From CAJFUR01 sp904420575 (GTDB lineage: Bacteria; Actinomycetota; Coriobacteriia; Coriobacteriales; Eggerthellaceae), in NCBI GenBank assembly GCA_965119745.1, contig OZ221973.1:992001-1056000 (forward strand): 64,000 nucleotides of DNA, read 5' to 3'. Made by a program: the position numbers and the translations under genes. The stretch's first letter is position 1. The number at the start of each line of letters is the position of its first letter. Of the stretch, positions 1-9,285 are shown one piece after another. Under the pieces are notes generated by a model, which saw only the letters and a list, made by a program, of their open reading frames with translations, did no database searches and had not been told where the DNA came from.

Positions 1-720
1 GGGGGCTTGATGCCTTCCTTGTGGGAGATGCCCAAGGCGGTGCGGAACCGTTGCACCAGGTCGGGAATGTGTTCCAGCGGCCCGCCCAGGAACACGACCG
101 TTCCCTTGATGGGACGTCCGCAGGCCAATCCTCCCAGCGTCTGCCGCACGACGGCTTCCAGCGCGCTGGCGGCCAAATCGGACGTGCGCGCCCCGGCGTT
201 GAGCAGCGGCCGCACGTCGGTTTGGGCGAACACGGCGCAGCGCGAGGCGATGGGGTAGATGCGGTTGGCTCCTAGGGCCAGCGAGCTCATGTTCTTGGAA
301 GAGGTGCCCAGCATGAAGGCCATGGTGTCGATGAATCCGCCGGTGCCGCCGGCGCAGGTGGCGTTCATGCGCTGCTCCAGCCCACCCGTCAGGTAGACCA
401 CCTTCGCGTCTTCGCCGCCCAGCTCGATGATGGCGTCCGCCTCGGGGTAGGCGCACTGCACGGCGTGGGTGGTGGCGATCACCTCCTGCACGAACGGCAG
501 GCCCAGAAGCTCCGCCACGCCGATGCCCGCCGACCCCGTGACGCCGACGGTCCCTTCCAGATCGCCGTGGCGCCAGGCCAGGTCGTGCAGCGCTTCGGCA
601 AGCGTGGTCTTGATGTCAGAGCGATGGCGGCGATACAGGGAGTGCACCAAGGTGCCGTGTTCGTCGACGACCACGACCTTGATGGTCTTCGATCCTGCGT
701 CAATGCCGATGCGATAGCCC
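1..720 (-). CDS. 2-hydroxyacyl-CoA dehydratase activase (BadF/BadG/BcrA/BcrD ATPase family), C-terminus beyond window
   Basis: The reading frame starts at an ATG at 720 (MGYRIGIDAGSKTIKVVVVD) and stays open to the window edge, so only the first 240 residues are seen. It has the ASKHA ATPase fold: the phosphate-1 loop IGIDAGSKT at the N-terminus, the ELGGEDAK motif near residue 117, and NATCAGGTGGFID near 136, where the Cys is a ligand of the [4Fe-4S] cluster shared by the two subunits. CAVFAQTDVRPLLN follows. Family members hydrolyse ATP to drive one-electron reduction of 2-hydroxyacyl-CoA dehydratases or benzoyl-CoA reductases. In gut Actinobacteria this domain is often the front end of a much larger fused protein; that cannot be checked here. 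Confidence 0.88.
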
Positions 721-774
721 ATGAACCGTACCTCCCCGCATTCTTTTCGCCTCCATCATACCATTCGCGAGGGG

Positions 775-860
775 AAGGCGGCGGCAGCCGGGGGATGCTG
801 ACGAGACAAGGCGGCGGCAGCCGGGGAATGCGGACAAGGCAGGGTGGCGGCTGCCGCAGG
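775..860. repeat. short GC-rich direct repeat in intergenic region
   Basis: A unit reading AAGGCGGCGGCAGCCGGGG occurs at about 776 and again about 33 bases later, followed by a partly inverted copy (GGCGGCTGCCGC) near 845. It lies between the divergent activase and tocopherol-cyclase-like genes. No gene or clear promoter was seen in it. Confidence 0.5.
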
Positions 861-981
861 AATGAACGCTGGCGGGAAAAGGTACGGGTGCTGGAGAGTA
901 ACGGGAGGGCTCGGCACGTGACGCCTTGGCGACAGGAGGGTTTCTGCTGCTACCATGACAATTCCCGTGCGAGGAGCGTGT

Positions 982-1812
982 ATGAAACCGTACTACGAAG
1001 GCTGGTATCTGAAACAGCAGCAAGGCGACGACCTGCTGGCCGTCATCCCCGGCCGCGCGCAGGACCACGCCTTCGTCCAGGTGATCACTCCCCGCTATTC
1101 CGCTTACGTGCCCTTTCCGCTGAGCGAGTACCGCCTGGGCGCGTGCATGCAGGTCGGCGACAGCCTGTTTTCGCGCGACGGCATGGATCTGCAGGTGAGC
1201 ACTCCCGAAGTCGAACTCGAAGGCCAGCTGCGCTATGCCGGCCTCACGCCGCTGCGGTCCGACATCATGGGTCCTTTCGCGTTTCTGCCCATGGAGACCA
1301 AGCATACGGTGTTCAGCATGCGCCACGAGGTGCAGGGGTCGGTCACGCTCAATGGGGTGGCCTATCGGTTCGACGACGGGGTGGGGTACATGGAGGGCGA
1401 CCGCGGGCACAGCTTTCCGCAGGGATACACGTGGATCCAAAGCGTCGACCTTCCCTGTGACGCGTCGGTCATGCTGGCCGTGGCGACCATCCCCTTGGGG
1501 CCGCTGCATTTCATCGGCTGCATCGGCATCGTGGCGCTCGCGGGCCGCGAGTACCGCTTCGCCACCTATCGAGGGGTTCGCATCGTGCAGGCAGAAAGGC
1601 AGGCGGTCGAAGTGCGCCAGGGCCCCCTGCGCCTGCGCGTCGAGGTGCCCGAAACCCGTGGCCACAAACTGCAGGCGCCGACGCAGGGCAGCATGCGGCG
1701 CCTCATCCATGAAAGCCCCGCCGTCCCCGCCCACTTCACGTTCGCTTGCAAGGGAAAGACGCTGCTGGACGCCGAAAGCCCCCACACCAGCTTCGAGTTC
1801 GTGGAGGCATGA
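982..1812 (+). CDS. tocopherol cyclase-like protein
   Basis: A 276-residue protein beginning MKPYYEGWYLKQQ. The YYEGWY(L/F)K opening, the HAFVQVITP stretch and the DGVGYMEGDRGHSFPQGYTWIQS block are hallmarks of the tocopherol cyclase family (Pfam Tocopherol_cycl). The start at 982 is chosen because GAGGAG lies just upstream; an ATG at 955 has no such site. Plant members cyclise prenylquinols, but bacterial gut members stand alone without the rest of that pathway. The true substrate is unknown and probably a lipid or hydrophobic quinol. No signal peptide is seen, so it is probably cytoplasmic or peripheral. Confidence 0.85.
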   Translation: MKPYYEGWYLKQQQGDDLLAVIPGRAQDHAFVQVITPRYSAYVPFPLSEYRLGACMQVGDSLFSRDGMDLQVSTPEVELEGQLRYAGLTPLRSDIMGPFAFLPMETKHTVFSMRHEVQGSVTLNGVAYRFDDGVGYMEGDRGHSFPQGYTWIQSVDLPCDASVMLAVATIPLGPLHFIGCIGIVALAGREYRFATYRGVRIVQAERQAVEVRQGPLRLRVEVPETRGHKLQAPTQGSMRRLIHESPAVPAHFTFACKGKTLLDAESPHTSFEFVEA

Positions 1813-2087
1813 GGCTTGGCGCTTGGCGCGTTTGCCGTCTGCGTTGGAGGGGGGTGGCCCGTATTCAGCGGGGAGGGGGTTCCGCTCCGGCTGTCGCGGG
1901 CACCATGCGCTCGCCGGCCTTGTGAGGAGGGTCTCCGTATCCGGCTGTGGCCGATGCCATGCGCTCGCCTTCCGTGTCCGGAGAAGGCCTCGTCCCCGGA
2001 CTACTCGTGGCCGGCGCTACGGCTTGCCTTCCCTGCTCGGAGAAGGCTCCCTCATGGCTCATTGGCGGGAGCGCTGGGGAATCCGGT
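1813..2087. other. gene-free stretch with diverged tandem motifs
   Basis: No coding frame with family resemblance is seen. The DNA carries diverged repeats: CCGGCTGT followed about 20 bases later by ATGCGCTCGCC occurs twice (about 1886 and 1939), and CGGAGAAGGC recurs near 1980 and 2038. It leads directly into the inverted repeat array at 2088-2408. Confidence 0.45.
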
Positions 2088-2408
2088 GGCACGGCTGACC
2101 GTTATGGTCGAAGAATGGCACGGTTGGCGTATATGAGCCTGCCAGAGGTGGTCGAAATACGGCAAGGCTGACCGCTATGGTCGAGATGTGGCACGGCTGA
2201 CCGTTATGGTCGAAGAATGGCACGGTTGACCTTTATGGTGCATTTTCACCGCAGGGCCAACCGCTGAAAATCTTGCGACCTGGGGATACTGTTTCCGACT
2301 TGTTTGCTCTAGGCCCGTTTTCGCCCGAATCCGTGCCATAGCCGTCAACCTTGCCAAAATGGAGCCATAGCGGTCAGCCTTGCCAAGACGGAACCATAGC
2401 CGTCAGCC
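2088..2408. repeat. inverted array of about 22-bp repeats, possible ends of a lost IS21-type element
   Basis: Four direct copies of a unit close to GGCACGGCTGACCGTTATGG lie at 2088-2110, 2161-2183, 2190-2212 and 2219-2240. Three copies in reverse orientation (CCATAGCCGTCAACCTTGCC type) lie at 2336-2355, 2365-2384 and 2394-2408. The two groups face each other across about 95 bases. Multiple short repeats inside each terminus are known for IS21-family elements, but no istA or istB coding sequence remains. It could equally be a small non-autonomous element or a local repeat family. Confidence 0.6.
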
Positions 2409-2822
2409 AGATTGAATCGATGGCGAGAAACAAAGCGCCACGTTGGTTGGATCGGGCCTTGGGTCTTCGCTCGTCCCAATTCCGAAGCGTATGACGAGCA
2501 GGGGTGCCGGCCGATCTGCTGGAAAGCATAATGATCGGCCCTGTTCCGGAACTCGCTTGCTCTTTTGCCGTCACGGGATCGCCTCGAGCCGTTTTGGCGC
2601 CAGTCACTCTCTTGAGGGCTTATGTCCGGAAAGCGTGCCTTGACCGCTAATCATCGCCACGATACGGGTTGCTTGGATGAAGGTCGTTCCGCCGAACCGC
2701 CATTCCCTACATCGTCGTTGCCACGTCGTTCTCGTCCCGCAAGCTTGCTGTTCTCTCGCCTCAAACCTGCGCGCCATGCGATGCAAAAGGCCAGACGCAT
2801 GGCCTGGCCTCGTGCGATTCCG
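2409..2822. other. gene-free stretch
   Basis: About 410 bases between the repeat array and tRNA-Val. Short open frames exist on both strands but none resembles a known family or has a good ribosome binding site. Nothing else was recognised. Confidence 0.4.
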
Positions 2823-2897
2823 TGGTGGTCGGTGAGGGATTTGAACCCCCGACCTTGTGCTTGTAAGGCACCTGCGCTCCCGCTGCGCCAACCGACC
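2823..2897 (-). tRNA. tRNA-Val (anticodon TAC)
   Basis: On the minus strand the acceptor stem GGTCGGT pairs with ACCGACC, followed by A and an encoded CCA. The D arm is GCGC...GCGC, the anticodon loop is CTTACAA (anticodon TAC, reads GUA and related valine codons), and the T loop is TTCAAAT. The length of 75 including CCA is normal. A duplicated CTTGCGTGCCAGACGGCC (2897-2914 and 2915-2932) abuts its 5' end. Confidence 0.95.
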
Positions 2898-3754
2898 TTG
2901 CGTGCCAGACGGCCTTGCGTGCCAGACGGCCCGCCGCCGAAATGCCCCTTCGGCGTGGCTTGTGGCGGACACCCATTTTCCCACAGAACCCCACGCCGCG
3001 CAATGCGGGTTTTCAACGTGGAAGAGCAAAGTTTTCCACAGGCGGCTCGACGGGCTTGGAACGGGCCGAAAGCCGTGGGTGCGCGACTTTCGGCCCGTTG
3101 CCCTCATGCGTTCGCTTTTGCCGGAGGATCAGCCTTGCCCACCGGACGGATCCGCTTCGCGTATCGGGCGGATTCCCGCCGGTGGCGCGCTTGCTCTCGC
3201 ATGAGTGTTCTCGCAGTTGAAGCGGCCGCTTTGGTTCCTGCGGACAAGCTCGCGCCCGCTCATGCGAAAACGTCGGACGCAGCCGGCGCCCTCCCCCTTT
3301 TTCCCTGTGCCCGCGCGGCGACCTGTGGGCTTGGGCCGGCGCAGACGACAGGCGAGAGAAAAACCGCTTGAGGCGCGTTGAGAACGTGTCGGCTTCGTGC
3401 TGGGATCGTGCAAGATGCCTGCCTCGCTTTTGCGAGGTGTCTGTGGGATTCGTGTTGGGATCCTGCTGGCTTTTTGTCGGAAACGAGGGGGCGCTTGGGC
3501 GAATGCCCGCTTGGTCCGTGTCGCTTTTCTGACGTCGATCCGTCCCCATACGTGCCATCGATCTGCTGGATGGCGTCGTCACAATGAGCTTGTCCACCGG
3601 TGGGCGTGTTTCGGACGGTGGGCGTCGGCCCATCGAGCGGGTGCGGTCCAATCGATGGGCCGCCAGCCTATAGATGGGCGCGGCCCGACCGATGGGCGTC
3701 GCCCGGCCGATCGATGGGTCTTCGAATCACAAGTCGTGGAAGGCGGAAGCGGGT
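2898..3754. other. long gene-free stretch upstream of the Tad locus
   Basis: About 850 bases with no convincing gene. It starts with the CTTGCGTGCCAGACGGCC tandem duplication. It ends with four copies of GATGGGC/T at 3654, 3673, 3691 and 3713, spaced 18-22 bases, just before the Tad operon. The open frames here overlap the tRNA or have composition typical of shadow frames. The GATGGGC array may be a regulatory region for the pilus operon, but this is a guess. Confidence 0.4.
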
Positions 3755-4426
3755 ATGAGGCGAAAGAAAACGATGGCGATAGGGATTGCGAGCGGCCTGC
3801 TGTGCGCCGCCTGCGTTCTTCTGTACCTGCAGGACGTGAACGGCCGCGCCGAGGCCGCGCGGACCGAGGCGCTTGCCCGGTACGGGGGCGAACAGTTGGA
3901 GGTATGCGTGGCGAAGCGCGACATAGCCGCAGGCGAAAGCGTGGATGCTGCTGCGGTAGACACGAAGCTGTGGGTGGCGGACCTGCTGCCTGAAGATGCC
4001 GTGCGCTCCGCCTCCGACGTGGTGGGCAGGAAGGCGACTTCCTCCATCCTGGCGGGCGAGGTGGTCTCGTCGAAGCGTTTCGAAGAGACGACGGCCTCGC
4101 TCGACGTGCCCGACGGGTTCTCGACCGTGAGCGTGCCGGCGCGCGACGTGCAGGCCGTCGGCGGTGCGGTTGCGCCCGGCATGAGCGTAGACGTCTACGC
4201 CACGGGAGCGACCTCCACCGACGTGATCGTCAGGGAAGCGCTCGTTGTGTCCACGAGCGCCAGCGGGGCGGACGCGCAAGGCGATGGGTCGGTGAAGTGG
4301 CTGACGTTGGCGGTGTCGCCCGACCGCGTTCAGGAACTGGTCGCTGCCGCCCAATCGTCCGAGCTGTATTTCGTGCTGCCGGGCGAGGGCGGAGACGCCG
4401 CGAAGGCGGAAGGAGACGAGCGATGA
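3755..4426 (+). CDS. cpaB: Flp pilus assembly protein CpaB/RcpC-like
   Basis: A 223-residue protein with one N-terminal membrane helix (about residues 7-24: MAIGIASGLLCAACVLLYL), then an SAF/CpaB domain: VAKRDIAAGESVDAAAVDTKLWVADLLPEDAV is the typical CpaB start, and the VSVPARDVQAVGGAVAPGMSVDVYAT block follows. CpaB proteins act at the outer face of the membrane in Flp pilus assembly. The start at 3755 (MRRKKTM) gives a normal leader; upstream starts in the same frame would add an Arg/Pro-rich extension. Its stop overlaps the next gene (ATGATGA), so it is the first gene of the Tad operon. Confidence 0.88.
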   Translation: MRRKKTMAIGIASGLLCAACVLLYLQDVNGRAEAARTEALARYGGEQLEVCVAKRDIAAGESVDAAAVDTKLWVADLLPEDAVRSASDVVGRKATSSILAGEVVSSKRFEETTASLDVPDGFSTVSVPARDVQAVGGAVAPGMSVDVYATGATSTDVIVREALVVSTSASGADAQGDGSVKWLTLAVSPDRVQELVAAAQSSELYFVLPGEGGDAAKAEGDER

Positions 4427-6009
4427 TGTCCCGCATCGTGCTGTGCGCCGATTCCGAAACCATGCGCCAGCCGGCCCTGTTGGGGCTGTCGGGTGAGAAT
4501 CTGGCTGCGCAAGACTGGCTTGCCCTGTTCACGTCGGCCGAGGAAGCGCGAGGGTTTCTGCGCAACGATGACGCGATAGACGAGGTGTGGGTGGCTTCGA
4601 GCGACGACGTCGATCCCATCAACCTCGCCGCTGCCGTGAAGCGCGACCGGCGCGAACGCGGGGTGTACCTGCTAGCGTTCCAGGGCACCGGTTCGCTTTG
4701 GAGCCGGGCCAACGCGGCGGGCATCGACGCCACGTTATCCCATCAGGCCTTCGTGCAACGTTATACGCAGGAGAAGCGTCGTCGCGGCGTGCGGGCGACC
4801 ACCATGACGGCCCCCTTGCGGGTGTCGTCGCCCGCTAAAGGAGCGCCGGCGCCCGAAAACTGCGCGTCGCCTGCCTCCCTGTTCCCATCGCCTGCGAAAA
4901 GCACGCCGCCCGCTCCGATACGCCCAGCATCCCCGGACGGCACCGCCTCGCAACTGCTGCATGCTGCGATATCCAAGTCGCCGGCCGAAAAGAACGCGTC
5001 GGCAAATCTACCGGCGCCCGCTCAAGGCTCCCTTTCGGTGCCGGCGCGAACGGCGCCTGAAAAGAGCGCTCCCTCGTCTGAGGCTCTCACGGGTCGGGCG
5101 GGGGGAAACGGGAATGCCCATGCCTTCAAAGCCATGTCGAATGCCGCAGCCGAACAGCGCTTCGAAGGCGAGAGAAGCGTCATGACGGCGACTTCCGCCT
5201 CGGCGCGGCAGGCTTTCCTGCTGCCGGTGGTCAGCGGCAGCGGAGGTGCGGGCAAAAGCACGGTGGCCGTGCTCGCCGCCGTGATCGCGCGCAAACTGGG
5301 CTACGAGACCTTGCTGCTCGACTTCGATCTGCAGTTCGGCGATATGCGCGAGATGCTGGGCGTCTCCGATGTTTTGGCCGTCGACGAGGGCTTGGCCGCT
5401 CCTGCCCGGCTGGGGCATCTGGTGGGCGAAGGAGGGAAGCCCGCGCTGTTGGCCGCGCCGCGGCGCTTGGAGGCCTACGAGGCCATCGCGGCCGAGGGGC
5501 CGGCGCTACTCGACTGCCTGATGCCGCGGTTCGACGTGATCGTGGCCAACACGGGAGCCGCCTGGCGCGAAGAACACGCGCTGTTGCTAGAACGCAGCTC
5601 CAAGGCGCTGTTCCTGGTGGACCAACGCGCCTCTTCGCTGCGGGCTTGCAAGCACGCCTTCGAGCTCTGCGCCCGGTGCGGCATTGCCACCAGCCCTTTC
5701 GTTTTCGTTGCGAATCGCTGCATGAAGGGCGCGCCCTTGTCGTCCATCGACGTGTCGTGCGCCATGCAAGGCGCCCATGCCGTCGAGTTGCGCGAGGGGG
5801 GCCGCGACGTCGAAGAGCTGCTTTCGGCAGGCATGCCCCTCGATCTGGTGGCCGACCGCAACGACCTGTGCATCAGCCTGGAACAAGTGCTCGCCGATCT
5901 GCTTCCCGGACCGCCGACGGCGGACGAAGGGCTCATGGGCACCGTTGCGGAAGCGTCGCGCAGCCTGTTCCGGAAGAGGCGCGTTCGACGGAAAAGGGGT
6001 GTGGCATGA
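4423..6009 (+). CDS. cpaE: Tad pilus ParA/MinD-like ATPase CpaE/TadZ
   Basis: 528 residues in three parts: an N-terminal atypical receiver-like domain (about 1-125), a long Ala/Pro/Ser-rich linker (about 130-260), and a ParA/MinD-type ATPase with the deviant Walker A SGSGGAGKST near residue 272 and the LLLDFDLQFGDM segment after it. TadZ/CpaE proteins place the secretion machine at the cell pole. The gene overlaps its neighbours on both sides by four bases (ATGA), showing translational coupling. The linker is unusually long and of low complexity. Confidence 0.88.
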   Translation: MMSRIVLCADSETMRQPALLGLSGENLAAQDWLALFTSAEEARGFLRNDDAIDEVWVASSDDVDPINLAAAVKRDRRERGVYLLAFQGTGSLWSRANAAGIDATLSHQAFVQRYTQEKRRRGVRATTMTAPLRVSSPAKGAPAPENCASPASLFPSPAKSTPPAPIRPASPDGTASQLLHAAISKSPAEKNASANLPAPAQGSLSVPARTAPEKSAPSSEALTGRAGGNGNAHAFKAMSNAAAEQRFEGERSVMTATSASARQAFLLPVVSGSGGAGKSTVAVLAAVIARKLGYETLLLDFDLQFGDMREMLGVSDVLAVDEGLAAPARLGHLVGEGGKPALLAAPRRLEAYEAIAAEGPALLDCLMPRFDVIVANTGAAWREEHALLLERSSKALFLVDQRASSLRACKHAFELCARCGIATSPFVFVANRCMKGAPLSSIDVSCAMQGAHAVELREGGRDVEELLSAGMPLDLVADRNDLCISLEQVLADLLPGPPTADEGLMGTVAEASRSLFRKRRVRRKRGVA

Positions 6010-7331
6010 CGCTGCTCGAACGCGTTCGGGCGGCGGGAAACGGCGTCGGCACCACGGTCGTCCGCGATCACGACACGTTGCTCGGACAACTGAAGCGGCA
6101 GGTGGAGAAGACGGTGTCGGCCGACGTCATCGCCTCCATCATGGCAGAGAATCCCGAACGGGCGCGCAACGAGGTCCGAAGCGCATGCAAGCAGGCGTTC
6201 GAGCGGGAGGCCTGGGCCATGGTGCCGCCCGAGGCGCGCACGAGGCTGGCGGAGGAATTGGTGGACAGCGTGTTCGGCTTGGGACCGCTGGAAGGGTTGC
6301 TCGCCGACGAATCGGTGACGGAGGTGATGGTCAACGGATCGAGGAGCATCTTCTACGAACGCGGCGGCGTGTTGCACGAAAGCGACCTCTCCTTTGCCGA
6401 CGACGACCAGGTGCGGGCGCTCATCGACCGCATCATCAGCCCCTTGGGGAGACGCATCGACGAGGCGTCTCCTATGGTGAGCGCCCGTTTACCGCAAGGG
6501 CATCGTGTCCATGCCATCATTCCGCCGCTCTCGCTCGACGGTCCCGTGCTCACCATCCGCACCTTCACATCACGCGTCTTGACGCTTGACGACATGAGGG
6601 CGGGCGGGTCATTGGATACGACGACGAAGCAGTTTTTGATGTGGGCGGTTGTCGCGCGCAAGAACGTGGCCGTGTCCGGAGGGACAGGCAGCGGCAAGAC
6701 CACCTTGCTGAACGCGCTCTCGTGCCACGTGCCGCATACCGAGCGCATCATCACCATCGAGGACTCGGCGGAGCTGCGCTTTCTGGACCACCCTCACGTG
6801 GTTCGCCTCGAAGCAAGGCCGCGCAATGCCGAAGGCACCGGGGAAGTGACGATCCGCGACCTGGTGATCAACGCTCTGCGCATGCGGCCCGACCGCATCA
6901 TCGTAGGAGAGTGCCGTGGCGGCGAGGCGCTCGACATGCTGCAGGCCATGAACACGGGGCATGACGGCTCGCTCACGACCTTGCATGCGAACTCGCCCGC
7001 CGAGGCGGTTGGTCGGCTGGTGACCATGGTCCGCTTTGCGGCCGATTTGCCGGTGGACGTCATCGAGGCGCACATAGCAAGCGCCCTAGACCTGATCGTG
7101 CAGACGGCGCGGTCGACCGACGGGTCGCGCTTCGTCGCAGAGATCGCAGCGGTCTCCTTCGACCGGAAGCGCCGCGAATGCGTCACGCGCACGCTGTTCA
7201 AGCGGGAGCCGCACGAGCGGTGCGGAGCATGGTCGTGCGCACCCGCGTGGCTCGACGGCCTCCCGAAAGCGGGCCTCGCGACGGAAGGGCAGGTGATCGC
7301 ATGGAAGCAGGCTTCGTGCTGTGCTGCCTGA
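6006..7331 (+). CDS. cpaF: Tad secretion ATPase CpaF/TadA
   Basis: 441 residues of the type II/IV secretion ATPase family. The N-terminal domain has FGLGPLEGLLADESVTEVMVNG, typical of CpaF. Walker A is GGTGSGKTT near residue 225; ITIEDSAELR, the Asp box, and MRPDRIIVGECRGGEA with the downstream HANSP His box are all present. It powers pilin extrusion from the cytoplasmic side. The start ATG overlaps the previous stop. The last about 60 residues, including a Cys-rich tail, extend over the tadB start by 31 bases. Confidence 0.95.
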   Translation: MTLLERVRAAGNGVGTTVVRDHDTLLGQLKRQVEKTVSADVIASIMAENPERARNEVRSACKQAFEREAWAMVPPEARTRLAEELVDSVFGLGPLEGLLADESVTEVMVNGSRSIFYERGGVLHESDLSFADDDQVRALIDRIISPLGRRIDEASPMVSARLPQGHRVHAIIPPLSLDGPVLTIRTFTSRVLTLDDMRAGGSLDTTTKQFLMWAVVARKNVAVSGGTGSGKTTLLNALSCHVPHTERIITIEDSAELRFLDHPHVVRLEARPRNAEGTGEVTIRDLVINALRMRPDRIIVGECRGGEALDMLQAMNTGHDGSLTTLHANSPAEAVGRLVTMVRFAADLPVDVIEAHIASALDLIVQTARSTDGSRFVAEIAAVSFDRKRRECVTRTLFKREPHERCGAWSCAPAWLDGLPKAGLATEGQVIAWKQASCCAA

Positions 7332-8281
7332 GCGGTGCGTCGGCCTTTCTTGCAGGAAGCGCTGCCGGCGCGGCCTTCGCGGGCGAGGTGCGCAAAGGCC
7401 GCATGCGCGGCGGGGCGCGGACGGACGCAGGGGCGCCGCCCGACGGGCCGTGGGCCCGCCGCGTGCGCAACGGATGGGCGCCCTTGCTGCCGCTTGCCGC
7501 GTGGCTGCTGAAAAGAGGCCGCGTGCGTGCGTTCGTGCAGGAGGCGGCATGGCTGGCGGCCGAAAGGGGGCACCTGACCACGCCCGAGGCGCTGGTTTCC
7601 CTCTGCCTGCCCGCCTTGGCGGCGCTGGCGGCCGTGGCGGGGCTGGTGGCTGGCTCCGTGGTCGCGGCGTTTGCCGTTGCCGCATGCGCGGTCGCCCTTG
7701 CGGTGGTCGTCGTCAAGTCGGCGCAGGACAAACGCCGCAGCGCTGTGCGCGAGGCGGTGCCCGACGCCTTGCGGGCCATGGGCGTGTGCTTCCAGGCGGG
7801 CCTTTCGCTGCTCCAGACGTTCCAGCAGGTGGCGAAAGAGACGGACGGCCCGCTTCGAACGCTGTTTGCGCGAGGGTCGCACCTGCTGGAAACCGGCCGC
7901 ACCTCGTCGGAGGCGCTCGACGTGTTCCGCAGCGGCGCCCAGGTGCCCGAACTCGCATTCGTGGCCGTGGCGCTGGACGTGCAGCATCAGACGGGCGGCA
8001 GCATAAGCCAGGTGTTGGATGCGGCGCGGGATACGGTTGAAAGCGAGTTGGAACTGGAACGGTCGCTTCATGTGCAGACGGCCCAGGCCAGGCTGTCCGC
8101 CCGCATCGTAAGCGTCATGCCGTTCGTTCTGGTGGCATTGTTCTCGCTGGTGAGCGAGGGGTTTTTGGAACCGTTCTTCAACAGTGCCGCTGGCGTGGCG
8201 TTATTGCTGGTGGCGTTGTCCATGCAGGCGGCCGGAGTGCTGGCGGTGCGCCGCATGCTCAGGGTGGAGGTGGACCGATGA
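7301..8281 (+). CDS. tadB: Tad inner-membrane platform protein TadB (T2SSF domain)
   Basis: 326 residues with an N-terminal hydrophobic segment, a central helical pair (about residues 95-145), a type II secretion F domain (AVPDALRAMGVCFQAGLSLLQTFQQVAKE) and C-terminal membrane helices (MPFVLVALFSLVSEG; AAGVALLLVALSMQAAG). The start at 7301 (MEAGFVLCC) lies inside the end of cpaF, which fits tight coupling. With TadC it forms the membrane platform that CpaF acts on. Confidence 0.88.
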   Translation: MEAGFVLCCLSGASAFLAGSAAGAAFAGEVRKGRMRGGARTDAGAPPDGPWARRVRNGWAPLLPLAAWLLKRGRVRAFVQEAAWLAAERGHLTTPEALVSLCLPALAALAAVAGLVAGSVVAAFAVAACAVALAVVVVKSAQDKRRSAVREAVPDALRAMGVCFQAGLSLLQTFQQVAKETDGPLRTLFARGSHLLETGRTSSEALDVFRSGAQVPELAFVAVALDVQHQTGGSISQVLDAARDTVESELELERSLHVQTAQARLSARIVSVMPFVLVALFSLVSEGFLEPFFNSAAGVALLLVALSMQAAGVLAVRRMLRVEVDR

Positions 8282-9213
8282 CGGGATTCGCCGGTGTGGC
8301 CTGGTCGGTTCCCTTGGCCACCGCCGCCGCGTTCGTGGCTGCCTCGTGTGTCGCATGCGCCTTGGTGCAACGGCAGGCGCGTGCCGCATCCCTGCACCGT
8401 TTCGCGGCGGGCGCGTTGGATGGCGAGGCGAATGCCGGGCGCAGGCTGGACGACCGGCTGCTTGCGGTGGCCGAGACCGCGAGCAGGAGGCTTGCTCTTG
8501 GCGCCGCTGCACCTCGGGCGCGTGCGAGCGCGCGGACGGCGCGCTGGTGCGCCGAGCATGTGAAGCGGGCCGGCCTTGCCGGGAGGGTAACCGACGCGGG
8601 TTTTTGCGAGACGCGCAGGCGTGCTTCCTGCGTCGTCGCAGCCTGCGGCGCGGTTCTCGGCGTGCCGTTTTCGACCGAACTGGCCGTGGCGTTCGGCGTC
8701 GCCGGCGCGGCGGCTGGGCGGGCCTCGCTTGGCTGGGCGGTGCGCCAGCGCGAACGACAGCGGGCGGACGAACTGGAACGGCATCTTTCCGAAATGCTCG
8801 AAGTGGTTGCCCTGGGACTACGCAGCGGCCTGTCGTTCGACCGCAGCCTGCAGCTGTACGCCGAGCATTTCGACACGCTGCTTTCCCGTTCATGTGCGTC
8901 GGCGCAGCGGCAATGGTCGTTGGGACTGGTGACGCGAGAGCAGGCGCTGCGGGACCTTGCGGCGACGTTCGATTCGCCTCTGTTCGCGCGCGTCGTGGAA
9001 AACGTCGTGCGGTCGTTGCGGTTCGGGTCGTCGCTGGCCGAAAGCCTCGAGGCTGCGGCTGCCGAGGCGCGGACGCAGTTCCGTTCACGCAAACAGGAGC
9101 AGGTGGCGAAGGCCTCGGTGAAGATGATGGTGCCGACCGGCGCCCTCATGTTGCCAGCCATGTTGTTGCTCGTGCTGGGGCCGGTGTTGCTCGAGCTGAT
9201 GGAGGGATTCTGA
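8278..9213 (+). CDS. tadC: Tad inner-membrane platform protein TadC (T2SSF domain)
   Basis: 311 residues, starting at an ATG that overlaps the tadB stop (ATGA). It has an N-terminal membrane segment, a hydrophobic pair near residues 115-150, the T2SSF core (LERHLSEMLEVVALGLRSGLSFDRSLQLY; SLRFGSSLAESLEAAAAEAR) and a last helix (MLPAMLLLVLGPVLLELMEGF). The family partner is TadB. The gap after it (72 bases) holds a good AGAAAGGAG site for the pilin gene. Confidence 0.88.
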   Translation: MTGFAGVAWSVPLATAAAFVAASCVACALVQRQARAASLHRFAAGALDGEANAGRRLDDRLLAVAETASRRLALGAAAPRARASARTARWCAEHVKRAGLAGRVTDAGFCETRRRASCVVAACGAVLGVPFSTELAVAFGVAGAAAGRASLGWAVRQRERQRADELERHLSEMLEVVALGLRSGLSFDRSLQLYAEHFDTLLSRSCASAQRQWSLGLVTREQALRDLAATFDSPLFARVVENVVRSLRFGSSLAESLEAAAAEARTQFRSRKQEQVAKASVKMMVPTGALMLPAMLLLVLGPVLLELMEGF

Positions 9214-9285
9214 TGTGCCAGGAGGGGAGACGAAGGGGCCTAGACGGGAAAAGCGAGTGGCGTCCGAGAGAAAGGAGATCGGCTG

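Noticed and set aside
783..865. Possible CRISPR-like short repeats
   Set aside because: Only two or three GC-rich copies with no regular spacer pattern and no cas genes.
2622..3371. A 249-codon open frame on the plus strand
   Set aside because: It runs across the tRNA-Val gene and repeats, has no ribosome site and shows no family resemblance.
3013..3651. A 212-codon open frame on the minus strand before the Tad locus
   Set aside because: Arg/Pro/Ser-rich composition typical of non-coding frames in GC-rich DNA; no motif and no start signal.
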